Assembly (NCBI GenBank): GCA_013350335.1
Contig: CM023533.1
Coordinates: 31,850,869 to 31,914,868, forward strand
Direction: 5' to 3'
Length of the DNA stretch: 64,000 nt
Origin: Chimonanthus salicifolius
Taxonomy: Eukaryota > Streptophyta > Magnoliopsida > Laurales > Calycanthaceae
Both the position numbers and the translations under genes were made by a program. Shown in pieces: positions 35,690 to 48,718 of this stretch. The notes under the pieces are model-generated. The model did not search any database. It was not told where the DNA came from and saw only the letters and a list, made by a program, of their open reading frames with translations. Positions within the stretch are counted from its first letter, which is position 1; the number at the start of each line of letters is the position of its first letter.

Positions 35690-36500
35690 CGTTGTTTAGT
35701 TTATTGATCTATGATTTGCTTTCATTCAAAATTCCAGCAAATGTGCTCAAAATGCTTGGAAAAAGTGGAGAGGGAATTCGTTTGCGAATAAAAGAGGGAA
35801 ATTAACCTCATGAATTGGAATGTGGTGACGTGGTTCACCGACCAATCAAGACAACTTCTCCAAGTACTAGTTTAGTTGACTAGGAAACCTGGCTGGTCGT
35901 TTAATTAAATTGAGAAATTCTTATTATTGATTTATACATTTATAATAATTATGATTTATTTGAAAAATCCAAAGAATGTATTTTCCTTGAAAAGATCAAA
36001 TAAATTCAATATATGTTTAATGAAAAGGAAGACTTAAACATTAAATACGTCAAAAAAAAAATCTTTAAAAGAAATTATAAAAAATTTAAGTTTCATAATG
36101 AAGTACAATAACAATGTGAAAGTCATTTATACAAGCTACAAAGAAACAACTCCTTATAACTATAGAAGTCTAAGTTGTATCATCATTTTCCATAAATAGC
36201 ACCCTTAAAGTAATAAACCAATTCTTAAATGTAAATCCATCACATAAACCAAAAGTAGGTAGAAGGTTTTCACCCAAAAATTAAAAAAGAGTAGGAAGAA
36301 GGTTGCAATTGCACAAGGAGATTATGTATGGCTACTTTTTTCTTCTTTCTTTTTATTTAAGAAACTTCAAACAAAATGTTGAAATGTCCCCTAGATAAGC
36401 TGGTCAACTCATTCAAACTAGAATTACTCAAGTGAGTCAAAAGTCGACCAAATCAAGTTGATTGTCTTGTAACCAAGGCTTGACAGGTTGGTCTTCCCTG
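35690..36500. other. AT-rich spacer
   Basis: No gene or structured repeat is recognised. Confidence 0.4.
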
Positions 36501-36504
36501 ACAT

Positions 36505-36738
36505 AGTGACTTAGTATACGACCAGATTGAGTTGGCTCCTAGTCCCCTCATGAAGGGAGGTCTTGAGTTCGATTCACGCTCAAACCCCTCTGGGCCACAC
36601 TCCCCATGGGATTATTCCTCATTGTTTGGACCGATTATGTGTGTGTAGGGATGTGGGCACATGCCCTGAAGGATTTAGTCAGACAAAGTCCCCTTACAGG
36701 TGAGATGTATGGACACCTTCGATCATCAAAAAAGAAAA
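36505..36738 (+). mobile_element. tRNA-derived SINE (family S2-like)
   Basis: It has an A-box-like GAGTTGGCTCCTAGTCC and the B-box GAGTTCGATTCACGCTC, with a long unrelated body and an A-rich 3' end (about 36727-36743). The head resembles the elements at 46700 and 48719. Confidence 0.6.
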
Positions 36739-36744
36739 AAACAT

Positions 36745-37661
36745 CAAGGGCAGGTTGTGTGCTACTATTTCCTATGGAAATTGATTTCTAAAATGATTTT
36801 TTTTTTTCCATAGAAAATGAAATCTGTAGATTTTGTTTTCCACAGATATTAATTTCTTTCGTTTGGTGCGATAAAATGTTTTCATAATAATGCATAAATG
36901 AATTCTTTCTATTGTTAGGTGGGTGAGGTGTAAGTTATAACTCGATTTTACCTAATTCTAAATGATGATGGTTATGATGATAATTGTCATTATTATGATA
37001 ATAATCAAAATAATAACAATTATATACATTATATATTTGATTCAACGTATATTTTACTTAAAATGATAATATTATGTAATAAGGAATACAATTGTTTTAC
37101 ATCTTGGCCTGACCTACCTCAATTTCATCTTGAAATTCATAAGCTAGGTTGAATTAGGTTGGTTCATTGATCGGGCAATGAGTAGGCATGGGATACATGT
37201 TAGGTATCGTTATGAGTTAAAGTGATAGATTATAGATACTATGTTTGGTGACCATCAACTAGGTCTTAGTCATAGATTGGTTCATAGGTTGGGTACTACG
37301 AGACAAGGGTTGGGTTGGTTGGGTCATGGCTTGGGTAATGGATCAAGTCAATTGGATCATTGATTAGGTCATGGGTCATGGATTGGGTCAAGGGTCGTGT
37401 TTGGGTTGGATATTGGGTCATGGGTCAGGTTGCGCCATGGTTAGTCCATGCGTTGGGTCATATGCCTTGAAATCCACAAGTTGTGGAAATTGCTTTCTGA
37501 CCCTCCTCTAGGAATTCATTTTCCACAGTTCTTATGGAAAATGACCAAATCTGTGGAAACAAATTTCCATGGAAAATGTTTGCCCTGAACAATGGAAAAT
37601 GATTTCAATGTGGAAATCATTTTCCATTTCCACTTAAAATATTGCGCACAAAAATGCCCTA
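36745..37661. mobile_element. Non-autonomous DNA element with long subterminal inverted motifs (family E)
   Basis: The ends AGGGCAGGTTGTGTGC (left) and AGGGCATTTTTGTGCGC (right, other strand) are inverted, followed on both sides by repeated TTTCCATGGAAAAT and TTTTCCACAG words. The middle holds a GGGTCATGG-type minisatellite (about 37300-37450). No gene is present. The right end is rich in inverted copies and can fold into long hairpins. A target duplication was not found, so the exact edges are uncertain. Confidence 0.55.
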
Positions 37662-40045
37662 GATATTTTTAATTTAAATAAGTTTCTTACCAATCAAGTG
37701 AGGAGAAATTCATTCAATTAATAGGGTGAAGGTAGAATATTCCAAAAATATTATGAAAGTAGTGGGAATTGGGATATAGGTGGTTTAGGTGATTGTCAAT
37801 AGTTGAAAGGTATCGCAAGGTGGGGGAAGATGCATCAAAGGTGAGTTTGGCCTTCAAAACGAAGGTTGAGATATAATGGGAGATGAAAGTATTATTAGAT
37901 TTTGTTTCCAAGAAAAAAAGATGAAAATATTATTAGTTGTTTTTTTTTTATTTGGGTTGGAGGGAGGAGGGTGAGTGGGAGGGTTTGGAGACTATACTGG
38001 AAGAAGATTTGATGGAGAATGAGTGGGAGGTTTGGAGACTATACTTGAAGAAGATTTTGTGGAGAAAAAAGTTGTTGACCTGAAGCTACTTGTGGAAATT
38101 GCCTTGGAGCTTGATGTTCCAGAGAAATATTTTTGCAACTTGAGTTAAGCTACTGTAAGAGCTCCTGCAAGTAAGTTAAGGGAATGGTAGTGATAAGAGG
38201 CAAGGGATGTTGTGATAGTGGTAGATTGAGGGAATTTTGTTGGGCAACTGCAGTTAATAAAATTCTAACTTCATATCATTTAAAATAAAAAAATCTCTCA
38301 ATAAAATATTTACCTTGTCAAGGGTCCAAGAATTGATTTGAAAATTCAACTGTAAATGTTTTGAGTCAAGTTGACTCAGCTGAGTTTTGTTCATAGTAAA
38401 AAATTAGGACTCTACCAAGCCTTCATATATTAAATCATAAATTGGTGTGGAAAAGATTTATATGGATTTTAAAAATATGTAATATATCATCTTGATGGCA
38501 ACAAAACCTCATGTTTGGGTGGATTTGAATTCTATAGCTTAAAATAGGGTAAGGTGACAATTTTTGTACTCAAGGAAATTAAAGTATTCTTTTGCTCTCC
38601 CGAGTCCCTAGGTCTTTGTTTACTAGCAGTGGAGAGAACTCTCTGCTATCCCGAGTCCCAAAAAAGAGTTGGAGAGCTCAAAATCTTCTTGGCTTTTCTT
38701 TTCTTTTGGTGAAGAAGGCAGGTGGTTTGGTGGGATGATGTTGGGCAATTTCTTTGTCGAGCTTAGCTTGTGGATCAAGATAATTTTTATTGAAGTCTTT
38801 TTAACATGTTATCGGAAGAGTTTTTATTTTTTATTATTATTATTGCAGTTACATTGTCTTCCCTAGTTGTCCTCAAGATCTCATGTTGAGAACAATTTCT
38901 CTTTTCTACTCTTCAGCAGAAACAGAACTTTGCCAAGATTTCTAAGCTACCTCAGCACAACTGAGTTTTTCATTGAAGCATGTTGAATCAATTGAATCAT
39001 CTGAACGCTCATCACCACCCATTGAGTTCTCTTGCTTATTTTTTCCGTCGGGTCAAGTTGACTTGCTTGATCCAAGCCAAATTCTTTTTAAGCCTTCATG
39101 CCAAGATTTGCTTACAAACTGAATCGCTCTTTTATGTATTAGATCATTTTGCCCTGTATTTGGTCTCATGGATGGACAGTAGTGAATTCCTTTAGAGAGT
39201 CCGTAAAATGGTGCCCCTAGCCTTTCCTTTTGAAGTATTGGAATGGAGGAATGGAATTCTTTTCAAGAGCGGGTTCCTTTTAGTTGCATTTAGAAAATCA
39301 AGGTTTAGCTCATTGATTATGGGACCTTTTGCGACATTTTTGAACAGAAGTCAAAATTTATCTGATTTACTGGTTGAATTCCTCTCACAGTGGATTCCAC
39401 ATGTACATTTGTTTTTGCAATATCATCACTATCATTAAAGTCATTTATTTTTTAAAATTTGATACAATCTTAGAAATGGATTTTGAAACTCCTTAATTTC
39501 AACATCTGCAGATGTATCATGGCTGACGAGTCATCATTATCATCCCCAAAGACTATCCCATCCATCTAGGGTCAGCAAACTTCTGGTAATAAAGTTGACC
39601 TGATAACAATTTTGGCTGAAATGACTGCCACTTTCAGGTTGTATTTCTTTGAGTTCACCCACTCCTATTCCATCCCAGACCTGCCAGTACCTGTTTTACT
39701 GATTATGGGTGTGTTTTTTTTTCTTTGAATGATTACTAATTATGAGTGTTGGAGCTATTTGTTTGGCAAGCTGATCTTATTATCACGATATCTTTGTCTG
39801 GCCAGCAATTGATTAGTGCATAAAATGATATTGGCGATATTTTGAGTCATGGTTTCTTAATTTCGAAGCCAGTAATTGTTGTCTGGTTCAGCACTACATT
39901 TTTTATTCAGCTATGGCTAGACGTCTCTATAGATGATCCCAGGAGTGCATAAAAAGTAAATCGACAAAAAGGAATTTAATTCACCAGTTCATTTCATATC
40001 AGAATAAACATGTTGAATAACATGGGTATCTTCACTGCACATGGA
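37662..40045. other. Spacer without recognised gene
   Basis: Contains a short near-duplicate GGGAGG...TTTGGAGACTATACT at about 37978 and 38025 (about 50 bp apart) and otherwise unremarkable AT-rich DNA. The open frames here lack any family resemblance. Confidence 0.45.
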
Positions 40046-40046
40046 G

Positions 40047-40165
40047 ATGAGATTAATTCAATATATACACAAAGCTGCCCACAAGCCTGATGTACAGCGT
40101 TACTTTGGGAAGAGTCGAATCTAAGACCTCTAGTCCAAGCCAACTAAACTATCCGTTCGGACTTC
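40047..40165 (-). mobile_element. tRNA-like SINE fragment
   Basis: On the minus strand GGATAGTTTAGTTGGCTTGG (A box) and TTAGATTCGACTC (B box) occur with tRNA-like spacing, preceded by GTCCGAAC. No A-tail or target duplication was confirmed. Confidence 0.45.
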
Positions 40166-40592
40166 ATATGAGAATGAGATTACATCCAATGGTTAAGATT
40201 ATTACTGAACACTTTCTGGACCTTTACTTTTGCATCAATAAGCACTTACTGAGTGTGCTATTAGCTTGTCTTATTACCAAATGCTTTTTCACACACATTT
40301 TCTGCAGCTATTTGAACTAAAAACCTGGTAATAAACTACACCATCGTACTACACAGAAATTATCAATTTGATAAAATGGCAGAACTTGAATGGTGGGTGA
40401 CATTGATACTAATGCGTTGAGAATGGAGCAACTGATGAATTTAAGAATGGTGGATGAGGTGTTTTAGTGGGCCAGTCAGCAGTAGGTAACTTGATGAATT
40501 TTGCATATTAGGTCTCTCTCGAGACTACCACTTCAAAATTTAAGGCTTCTAATCCAAATTCCTTTCCAAAAAGAAACAAAACTAGTTACAAA

Positions 40593-42344
40593 TCCTTCAT
40601 AGGCTTGGAGATCTTTACTGAAAATTAGGGACAAAGTCAAGAACAACACTCTATATGTTATAGGTAACAGTGCTCAAACTAAATTCTGGAGCGATCCATG
40701 GATTGGCCCTGGCCTAATCCTCAAAGAATTCTTTGGATCTGGCCCAGTCTTTGATCTTGGCCTGTGTCCGGATATTCTGGTCAGTACATTCATCACAAAT
40801 GGTAGCTGGAATCTGCCTCCCAATTCCTCAATTGAACTATTGGAGATTTGGGATTTGATAATAAATGTTGCCCTCCCTGTTGTGGATATGGAAGATGATC
40901 TTCTTTGGACTGGAAGCGAGAAAGCGATCTTGTCCATCGCTTCTGCTGTGTTGTACCACTTCAGTGTCCTACCCGAACATCATTGGGCCTAACATTGCTT
41001 GGTTCCCATGATGTATAAACAGGCACTCCATTTTCCTTTGGCTTTACTTTTGATCTGGATTCAAAACCAAACTGCCCCACTGTTTGCTGTGCATCATTGA
41101 ACATGAATCCATGTGACACTGGTTGAATTACTCCTTCATCACAAACATCTAGGAATTACACATGAAAAAATTGACTTTCATTGCCATAACAGAGGTATTA
41201 TCGAGAATTCTGAAAAACTTGCAGCTCAGTTATCACTTCCTGCTCTGTTATGGTACACTTGGAAGGAATGGAACAACAGGATTTTCCAAAATTCCTCAAG
41301 GCCCCCCATTTTAATTTGCTTGCAAATTGTTCAAGACTATTCACAATAGAATTTTCTTCCTCTTGTCCAATGATGATCTTTTGAAGCTGAAGGGTAGTTT
41401 CGCCGTCTATTGGCACCTCCCGCCTCCTTATCCTCAAGCTCCATGTTCCTCTGTTCTCGTTCCTGCTGTTAGTGATCCTGCTGTTATCTCTGATTCATGC
41501 TATCTTCTGCTCGCCAACATCTGTAGCCAAAATGGCTACCATGTTGCTGCCTTCTATGATGGGTATGGCCTTGTGGGTTACCTCTCCAAACCAACTGCCA
41601 GTAGGAGTCCCTTCTTTACAGACTTCTCTTCTGTGGAGAGATTCTGCATTTGCTTCATCAGAGGCGCCTCCCCCTAAATCATTTGCAGTGCCAGAATTCT
41701 GATTTGCTTCCCCCTCCTCAGCTTCTTGGAATCTCAGGGTCTTGCTCAAGGCTATTGCTTTGCTTTTGGGTAAGCTTAATCCAAAATTGGTGACTTTATG
41801 CAAAGCTAACAATTCCAGGCTCAGGAATCTGGCTTCCTGGTTCTGTGGGGATGCTAACAGAGGCAGAAGATGCAACGGCATCTTTTCTTACAGCTGAGTT
41901 TTTCTCTTCTTCTCCCTCCCTTGTTCTGGGTGTGCTTAGCTTGTGGGCTCCATTGCTTGGCCCATTATTTTTCTGTCATTCTTCGCCAGAGTCCTTGTAT
42001 CTTGTGGGCTCCATGCTCTGTCCTGCCTTACTTGTTGGGCTTCTTTTGGAGTTTTGGGTTGTTTGCCTGCCCGGGTTGTGGGCGTGTTTTTTTCTCTTTT
42101 ATTTTTTATTTCCTTGGGGCTGTGCCGTTTTGTTTGTCTTTTTTTTTTTTTTGAATTTACGTGTGAAAAACCGTGGCATACTCAGTATAAAACTTTCACA
42201 GATGAGCCCACTACTCCTAGGGCACACAAAGGTTAGGCCATAGGGGCTTAAATCCACAACCTCTTGCTTCTTGAGACGGGAAGGTAACCTAGTTGAATTA
42301 CACACGTGGGTGTTTTTGTCTTTTTGTTTTTCGGATATTTCCAA
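40593..42344 (+). mobile_element. 5'-truncated L1-type LINE with clear target duplication
   Basis: It encodes AWRSLLKIR, FWSDPWIGPGLILKEFF, NGSWNLPPNSS, DDLLWTGSEK and, further on, LLWYTWKEWNNRIF: the RT C-terminal zinc-binding region of plant L1 elements, with frameshifts. The tail is T-rich. A 15-bp target duplication, AAAACTAGTTACAAA, lies at 40578-40592 and 42345-42359. A younger SINE (42144-42314) is nested in the 3' tail. Confidence 0.85.
42144..42314 (-). mobile_element. tRNA-derived SINE (family S1) nested in LINE
   Basis: The minus-strand element has an A-box-like GTAATTCAACTAGGTTACC, a degraded B box GGATTTAAGCCCC and the tail CACACGTAAATTC plus an A-run. The 11-bp target duplication TTTGTCTTTTT is at 42133-42143 and 42315-42325. 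It matches the copies at 14356 and 18470. Confidence 0.85.
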
Positions 42345-42779
42345 AAAACTAGTTACAAAATATGAAAAATTAAGAATGTTACAAGAAATATATATAAAAT
42401 CTTGGAATAAATCTTACATAGGATGTCAGTTGAGTGCCTCAATCTCTTTCTGAAAGCTTTCAAAGCCATTGACAAAATTCATTAGAAGAAAAAACTCTTC
42501 TTATTATAGGCAATTGATTCATAATTATATTGTTTCAATAAAACATAAGCTCTAATGTTAACATGAGTCATTAACTATTAATCACAAATCATAATCCTAG
42601 TCATCTAAAAGCAATATAAATTAAGTATTCAAAATACTCCTAACACTTCACCTTGGTATACCCTTATAGAAATAGGTTATTATTTTTTTAACTGATGTGA
42701 GAATTACATAAATTTGAACTCGTTATATAAATAAATGAGAAAATCATTCAATAATGTCAATTTTCATATCAACTCTTGA

Positions 42780-42912
42780 GCATTGGCTTGACAGTTAAGA
42801 ACTCCAATAAGTTGTGAAAAGTTCTCCATTCAAGTCTCACTCTTAAGGACCACGAATTGATAAGGTGCTCTAAGAGATCTAGATACCTTAGACTTCAAAA
42901 AAAAAAAATACT
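42780..42912 (+). mobile_element. Short SINE (family S2-like)
   Basis: The head TTGGCTTGACAGTTAAGAACTCC and the weak B box CATTCAAGTCTCACTC match the heads of the elements at 46704 and 48732 (TTGGNCTRAYTGTCAAGAA). It ends in TTC plus a 12-base A-run. Confidence 0.5.
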
Positions 42913-43985
42913 TCCATATCATTTAGACATGAATTAGTTAAATAACTAAATAAGACCTAAAAGGAAAATTATAGGAGGAAAAAATGAAAAAAAAAAAAAA
43001 ACCTGTTGATGCCTGCACAGATAGAATGTATAAGATCAAATTTTCTGCCTGATACAGCCGTCCACTTACGTCCTTTTTCTCGTTATCCATGTTGATGCTC
43101 TGCGCTTATTCTCTCTCTCTCTTCATGTATGTTAGAACAATTATCGAAAAGGATTAGAAAATTATTATTATCATTTCAGTCCCATTGTCACATTTACTTA
43201 TATTTTAAATATTTATCTCCCAAGGTCTTTTTGAAAATATTTTCAAAAATTATAAAAAGCAAAGTATCGCAATATTCCATGAGATTGTTATAATATTTTC
43301 ATGATAAATACCTAATATCTCATGCAATTTAAATGTATACATTTAAAATTTCTTAAATAAATATATATATAATATCATGACAAAAATGTAATAATTTAGA
43401 AAATTTCCCCTTGCTTATATATAGAATTTCTTAAGTACATCTAGAAGTACATACATCAAAGTATATTTTTACTTTTTGAATTCAACAAAAAACCTTTTAA
43501 ATGGCTCTCTTTTCTGTTAAATTTAGGATTACTGGGGTAATAGTGCTCTAGTTTTACTTTGAACATCCTACACAAGGCCTACATGTACATGTGTTTGAGA
43601 GGTTTTGACTTGCATGTTTTGGTTTAAAAAAATATTTCAATCAAATAACTAAAATTATGTTTTTAAGTGGATTCATAAAGTCAAGTAAAAATTTATAGTG
43701 CAAGTGAAAATTATAGGTAGCTAAGTACGGGGGATGAGTTCCATTTGAAACATTGTGGATTCTATATGACATGGAGCTCAACTAATGATGCCCTTCGAAG
43801 ATTGATCAGATGTTCTAAGAGGTCTGAACATTTGAGTCATAAAAAATCATGAAGAATTCGCATATACTGAAAAATAAAATGCAAGATGCAAGTCCATTCA
43901 TTCTTTTAAGAAATTAAAATAAAATAGGAGAAACAGTATTGTTTTGCTCACTAATGAATGAAGACATGTTTGTATGGCATAATCC
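42913..43985. other. AT-rich spacer downstream of the TBL gene
   Basis: No gene is visible. It includes A-runs near 42985 and a CT run at about 43111-43123. The 3' untranslated region of the TBL gene should be at its right-hand end. Confidence 0.4.
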
Positions 43986-45289
43986 TTAATAAATATATGA
44001 GCCCTTACTCAAAACACCCAACAAGAGATGATTCCAAGCATCAATAGGCCCAGGCAAGCACCAATGCACACAATCACTGTGACCAGCCATCCATTCATTG
44101 TTCCAATGAGACCCTGGATGCCCATCAGGCCTCATCAGCATTGCCTTTGTCACATCTAAAACACCAAACTTCTTCTTCCCTCCTCTCTTCTCTGCTTCCT
44201 CCTTTGCCCTCTTAACCTCTTCCACTTGAACTCCCCTTATCTCCCACTCAATCCCTCCCAACTTCACCTCACTTTCACCGACCGGCATCGTTCTGTTGCA
44301 CTTCCCACCATCATTCCATATTCCATGCTCAAAATGGGCCTGGTGAGAAAGTCCTCACCAATGTCACCATTTCCCGGCATTCGTCGCACCCATTTATGTA
44401 CTCGAGAGATGTTCGGAAGACCCTCCTCAAGGCGTAACCTAGGCCGAGACTTGTAACGTTGGCATCTTCAGCAGAACACGCATCCTATGATCTTGTCTCC
44501 CTCAATGGAGGTAACTCTTTCTAAAGAACCAGTGAGCATCAGAGATGATGGCATAGTCGAGCTGCGGAAGGTTAGCGGCCCACTTGTCGTCGATCTTGTC
44601 CACTTGTATGTCGAACACTGCGGAATTTGAGCCATTGATAACTCTCTCTGTGGCCACTACTAAAAACTTGCTCCATAAGACCATGAGAGTGAAATCGTGA
44701 GCAGGGAAGTACCAAGTTCTAAATCTGTCATCTGCATCCTTTAACACATCAACAGGGGATTCTACCTGTAAAGAGACGAATTAGAATTATATCAATGTGA
44801 GAGGGAAGAGTAACTATTCGTATATGGGATATATAGATAGAGTTCCACGAGACTAATTTCACAAGCATGTGTAAACTTCCAATTTTTACACAGTGATCAG
44901 TCGATAAGGAGTAACTCCATAGAGAGTGACTCAAAGAGATACGAGTCTGAGTTAAGCTCAGACAAGGAAAATTGATAAGGGCACCGATGATTGGTGAAAG
45001 TGGACTTTTGAAGTCTTTTTATCTTGTCATGTCATTCTTCCCCTTTCTTTGGTTTAGTAAATCTAAGTTTTATATGAAGTGAAATGGACGGTTTCGATGG
45101 GACAAAGTTTCTATTTTCATCAATTTGGATGCGGCTTTGTAAAGCATAGCGTGAGATTCTTATTTGACTTGGTTTAATGGGTTCTTGGAAAGTCACATGT
45201 AAAATGGGTAAATAGTAGCAAACTTAATGCAGATTAGTTTGCATTAAGTTTAATGTAAACTCTCCGATGGCTATGCTCAAGTTCACGAG

Positions 45290-46330
45290 TGAGTTTGAAA
45301 GTCTTATATTTGGTGTTTATAAAATTTCATCTGAATTGAATAAGAGAAGTCGTGTTTTTAAAGCTTTCAAAATTTCACATTTATTCAACCGTAGAAATTT
45401 ATCATGTTAGATCAATGATTTTTAAAGGTCAAACTCATGTCAAATTGGTCAATGTGAGGAGAGGAAAGATCCATTGAGTCCACTGTATGCCCCACAATCT
45501 AAAATTTGCACCAAACTTACGTGCAAATTCATTTGCAAACAGTTGGTTGTGTTTTTCACATGTAATGACTAATATGCCCCTTTTATGAATTTTGCACCAT
45601 ACATAACATCAATTTTAGACCAATTTAATACCTCCATTGGGCTCTTTGTGGAAGAGTTCGTTTGAAGGCTTACTGTTTGAATAGGATTTTATGAAAATCA
45701 CTTTAATTGGATAATTGAAATCATGTTTTTTAAGGCCTTAAATACTTAGTTTTATTTAACAGTATAAATTCATGGGATTAAATTAATGATTGATCGAATT
45801 CAAAATTAGGTCAAATTAAGTAAAGATCCAATTCATATAGGTAGGTGGATTTGAGCAGAGAAAGGGTGTAACCCCCACCACTTCTTAAGTTGCAATCTCC
45901 GTGAGCCCGGCTCCCGCTTATGGTGGTAGTGATGAATTCATTTAAAATGTTTAAGATTGAACTTGCAGTCCTATAAAAAAATTATCTTAATTGGAACAAT
46001 CAATTCATGTTTTTTTAAATCCTCGAACCTCCAAAATTCTGACTTTAAAAATCATGATTTGATTGATCCAACCGAGATGACTTTTTTATGAACTACAAGT
46101 TCAAGATTAGACATTCTAATTGACTCATCATCATCACCATAGGTGGGTTGCCTATAGGCAAGGATCACGAAGAGTGTGACTTAAGAAATGGGGTGATTAC
46201 TATCATCTTAATGAACCTGATCCTCCTTACACTCACCTTCACTACATAAAATGCACTCATACTTAATTTGGCACAAAATCAAATTTTAGCATATTGATCC
46301 AACTGGATGAGTTTTCACTATCACATAAAA
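45290..46330. repeat. Degenerate tandem and inverted repeats in TBL intron 2
   Basis: A block of the type TTTTATGAAAATCACTTTAA, then TTGGA...GAAATCATGTTTTTTAA, recurs at about 45328, 45689 and 45971 with 280-370 bp spacing. A second block (ACTTCTTAAGTTGCAATCTC, then CGTGAGCCC) at about 45880-45945 has a diverged inverted counterpart at about 46130-46200. Confidence 0.5.
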
Positions 46331-46699
46331 TTGAATTTTTTATTTAAAAAAAAAAAAAAACATATTTCACTTATCCAATTATGTTTATTTTTTAGACACC
46401 ATATCCAATCCAAAAACTTTCATACTCATCCATGTAAGACGTACCCCACCTAAAAAGTTCAATTTAAAACTTGAGCACCTTGAATAGCAACAATAAATAT
46501 TTTGATTAATTTAATAACAAATTTTAAGAAAGTAACAAAAATTAAGGTGGCTCTCTTATTTGATTAAAAGACAAGTGCATGTAAGTTCCATAACATGTTA
46601 TACACATGTAACCAGTTCACATAACTTAGAGTCTCTTTGATGGGTCTATAATTAAACAAAACCTTCTCTTTGAAGAGAATAAAACTAGGGTATGACACT

Positions 46700-46895
46700 A
46701 TCGTAAAGGGTTGGTCTAACTGTCAAGAAGTCCATCTTATGAAATAAAGTCTTGAGTTCGATTCGTACTCAACTTCAACGGATCACTATCCATAAATTTA
46801 ACCGGTGTATGTGGATTGGAAGGTTTACATATGCTTGTGGTATTAGTCTTACCTCTAACATGAGATAGGGCTACTGATGTTATCCAAAAAATAGT
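46700..46895 (+). mobile_element. tRNA-derived SINE (family S2) in TBL intron 2
   Basis: The head GGGTTGGTCTAACTGTCAAG and B box GAGTTCGATTCGTACTC are tRNA-like. The body (CGGATCACTATCCATAAATT, then GGTTTACATATGC) is shared with the element at 48719. It is antisense to the TBL gene. Confidence 0.7.
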
Positions 46896-48718
46896 AGCAC
46901 AAAAATAAAAAAATAAAGTCATGAACTTATTTTATTTACAATGAGTCCTTCTACAAAAGGCTCTTACTCTCTCAAAATTATTCTCATTCTTAATACTTTT
47001 TATCATAATAAATATCAAATGGAACCTTGAAATATGAATAATAGGGCTTTCATTGTTTACTTATTTTAAGGACTTACCTGTCGTGATTTTCCTAGTAAGA
47101 TTTCCTATCAAAGAAAACACGAGTCTTATAAAATACATATATTAGATAAATACATGACTGGATATAGAATATGTAAAGTTTCATCATCAAATTATCATTT
47201 TAACTATTTAATCTTTATTTTTGAAGTTTTTATGAATTAAAATTACTAATTTTTAAAATTTTAAATCAAAAGATAAGAAAATCAAATGGGAGGAAGTTGG
47301 GGTGTTAATTTTAAACATACTGAATTTAGTGCGATTGACTTATTTAATAAATAGATTTATTTCAACTTTCATATATTTAATAATAAAGAAAATTAAACTT
47401 AATAGTTTAATTAAATTGTTATTTGTATGATCAAACTCAATCTGACTAAATAATTTTAATAAATATTTATCACAATCAATCTAGAAAAGTGGAGTTTAGA
47501 TTGAGTTTAACGATATATTTAACAAATGAATGGATTGTCGATGAATGAATTTAAATAGGAAAATTATAAAATATTAGATTTAAATTTTAAAAGAAAAGTA
47601 ATTTTAGCCGATTGAATTTAACATTGTGGGGCCTTTGTGTCAGGCCAGGACGATTTTGCAGTGAGTCAGATTCCAAATAAGGAAAGTGTAGGTGGAGAGA
47701 TAAATCTCAATCGAGCAAAATAGTTAAAATAATAAATCAAGATTTAATAGATTTTGTCATTGTTTCCAAACGTAGGACTTGCTTTGTCATCCTTAGTTGT
47801 GCATGTGCATGCATATCAGCTCTCCTTACTTGTTTCTGAGATTTTAATCATTGTTTTGCTCGCACTCTAACTTTTTTCATTATTTTTTTTTTATCAAAAT
47901 GTCTATATTTCTTAAAGTATTTGATTAATTTTCGAGACATGTACTAGTTTTTGGGCTAGAAGTCATGTCTCAATAGTGATATCCGAGTTAGGTTCACAAG
48001 TCACAGCATATGAACTCAGAGATCTCTTAGCTGAACGGGATGGTTGACAACGTTCTATCTATCCGAGAACCACGTTCGAGGGGAGATTATTGAAGCGAAC
48101 GAGAGTTCCATATCAGTTGTGAGGAAGAAAATTCAAAGACTTATAAGAGACGAGTCACTCCACCCTTCAAGCTAGTCTTTTGGACTAGAAACCCAGTCTC
48201 AATGTAACTCAAAATTCCCATTTTCTAAGTAGGGTTCTAAACCAACACGCCAATCTCTTTAGATTCTAGTTATTTATTTAGTTAAAGTTGTGATAGAGAG
48301 ACTGATATTTTTACAACAAGGGACATTAATTAATATATGAGATGAATTACAGATTGAAATTCACGATTTCATACCTGAGACAAGAGACAGAGGAGCGATT
48401 CCATCTGATTCCGAGCGACTGAGTCACCAATAAAAGCCAACTTCTTCCCACGAACGATTCCAAAAAAGCTCTCGGGATCAAAGCTGGGGAGTTGGCAATC
48501 GTTTGGCTTCCATCTCCAATTCATGTAATCCCTGTCCTTTCCATACTTGCCACAGTTCTTTGAATCTGGTATCGTCGAACAACTTGTATTCGTGTACAGA
48601 GACCCTTTCGAATTCCAAACCCATCTACCCACAAACAAGTCACATCGCTGATCATCATCTACATCTGTACAAATGAAAATCACAACATAAATAAAGAAAC
48701 AAACAAATAAAAGGATTA

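Noticed and set aside
41495..42243. Several overlapping open frames of 80-130 codons on both strands
   Set aside because: They overlap LINE tail sequence and a SINE; the hydrophobic translations come from T-rich DNA and match no gene family.
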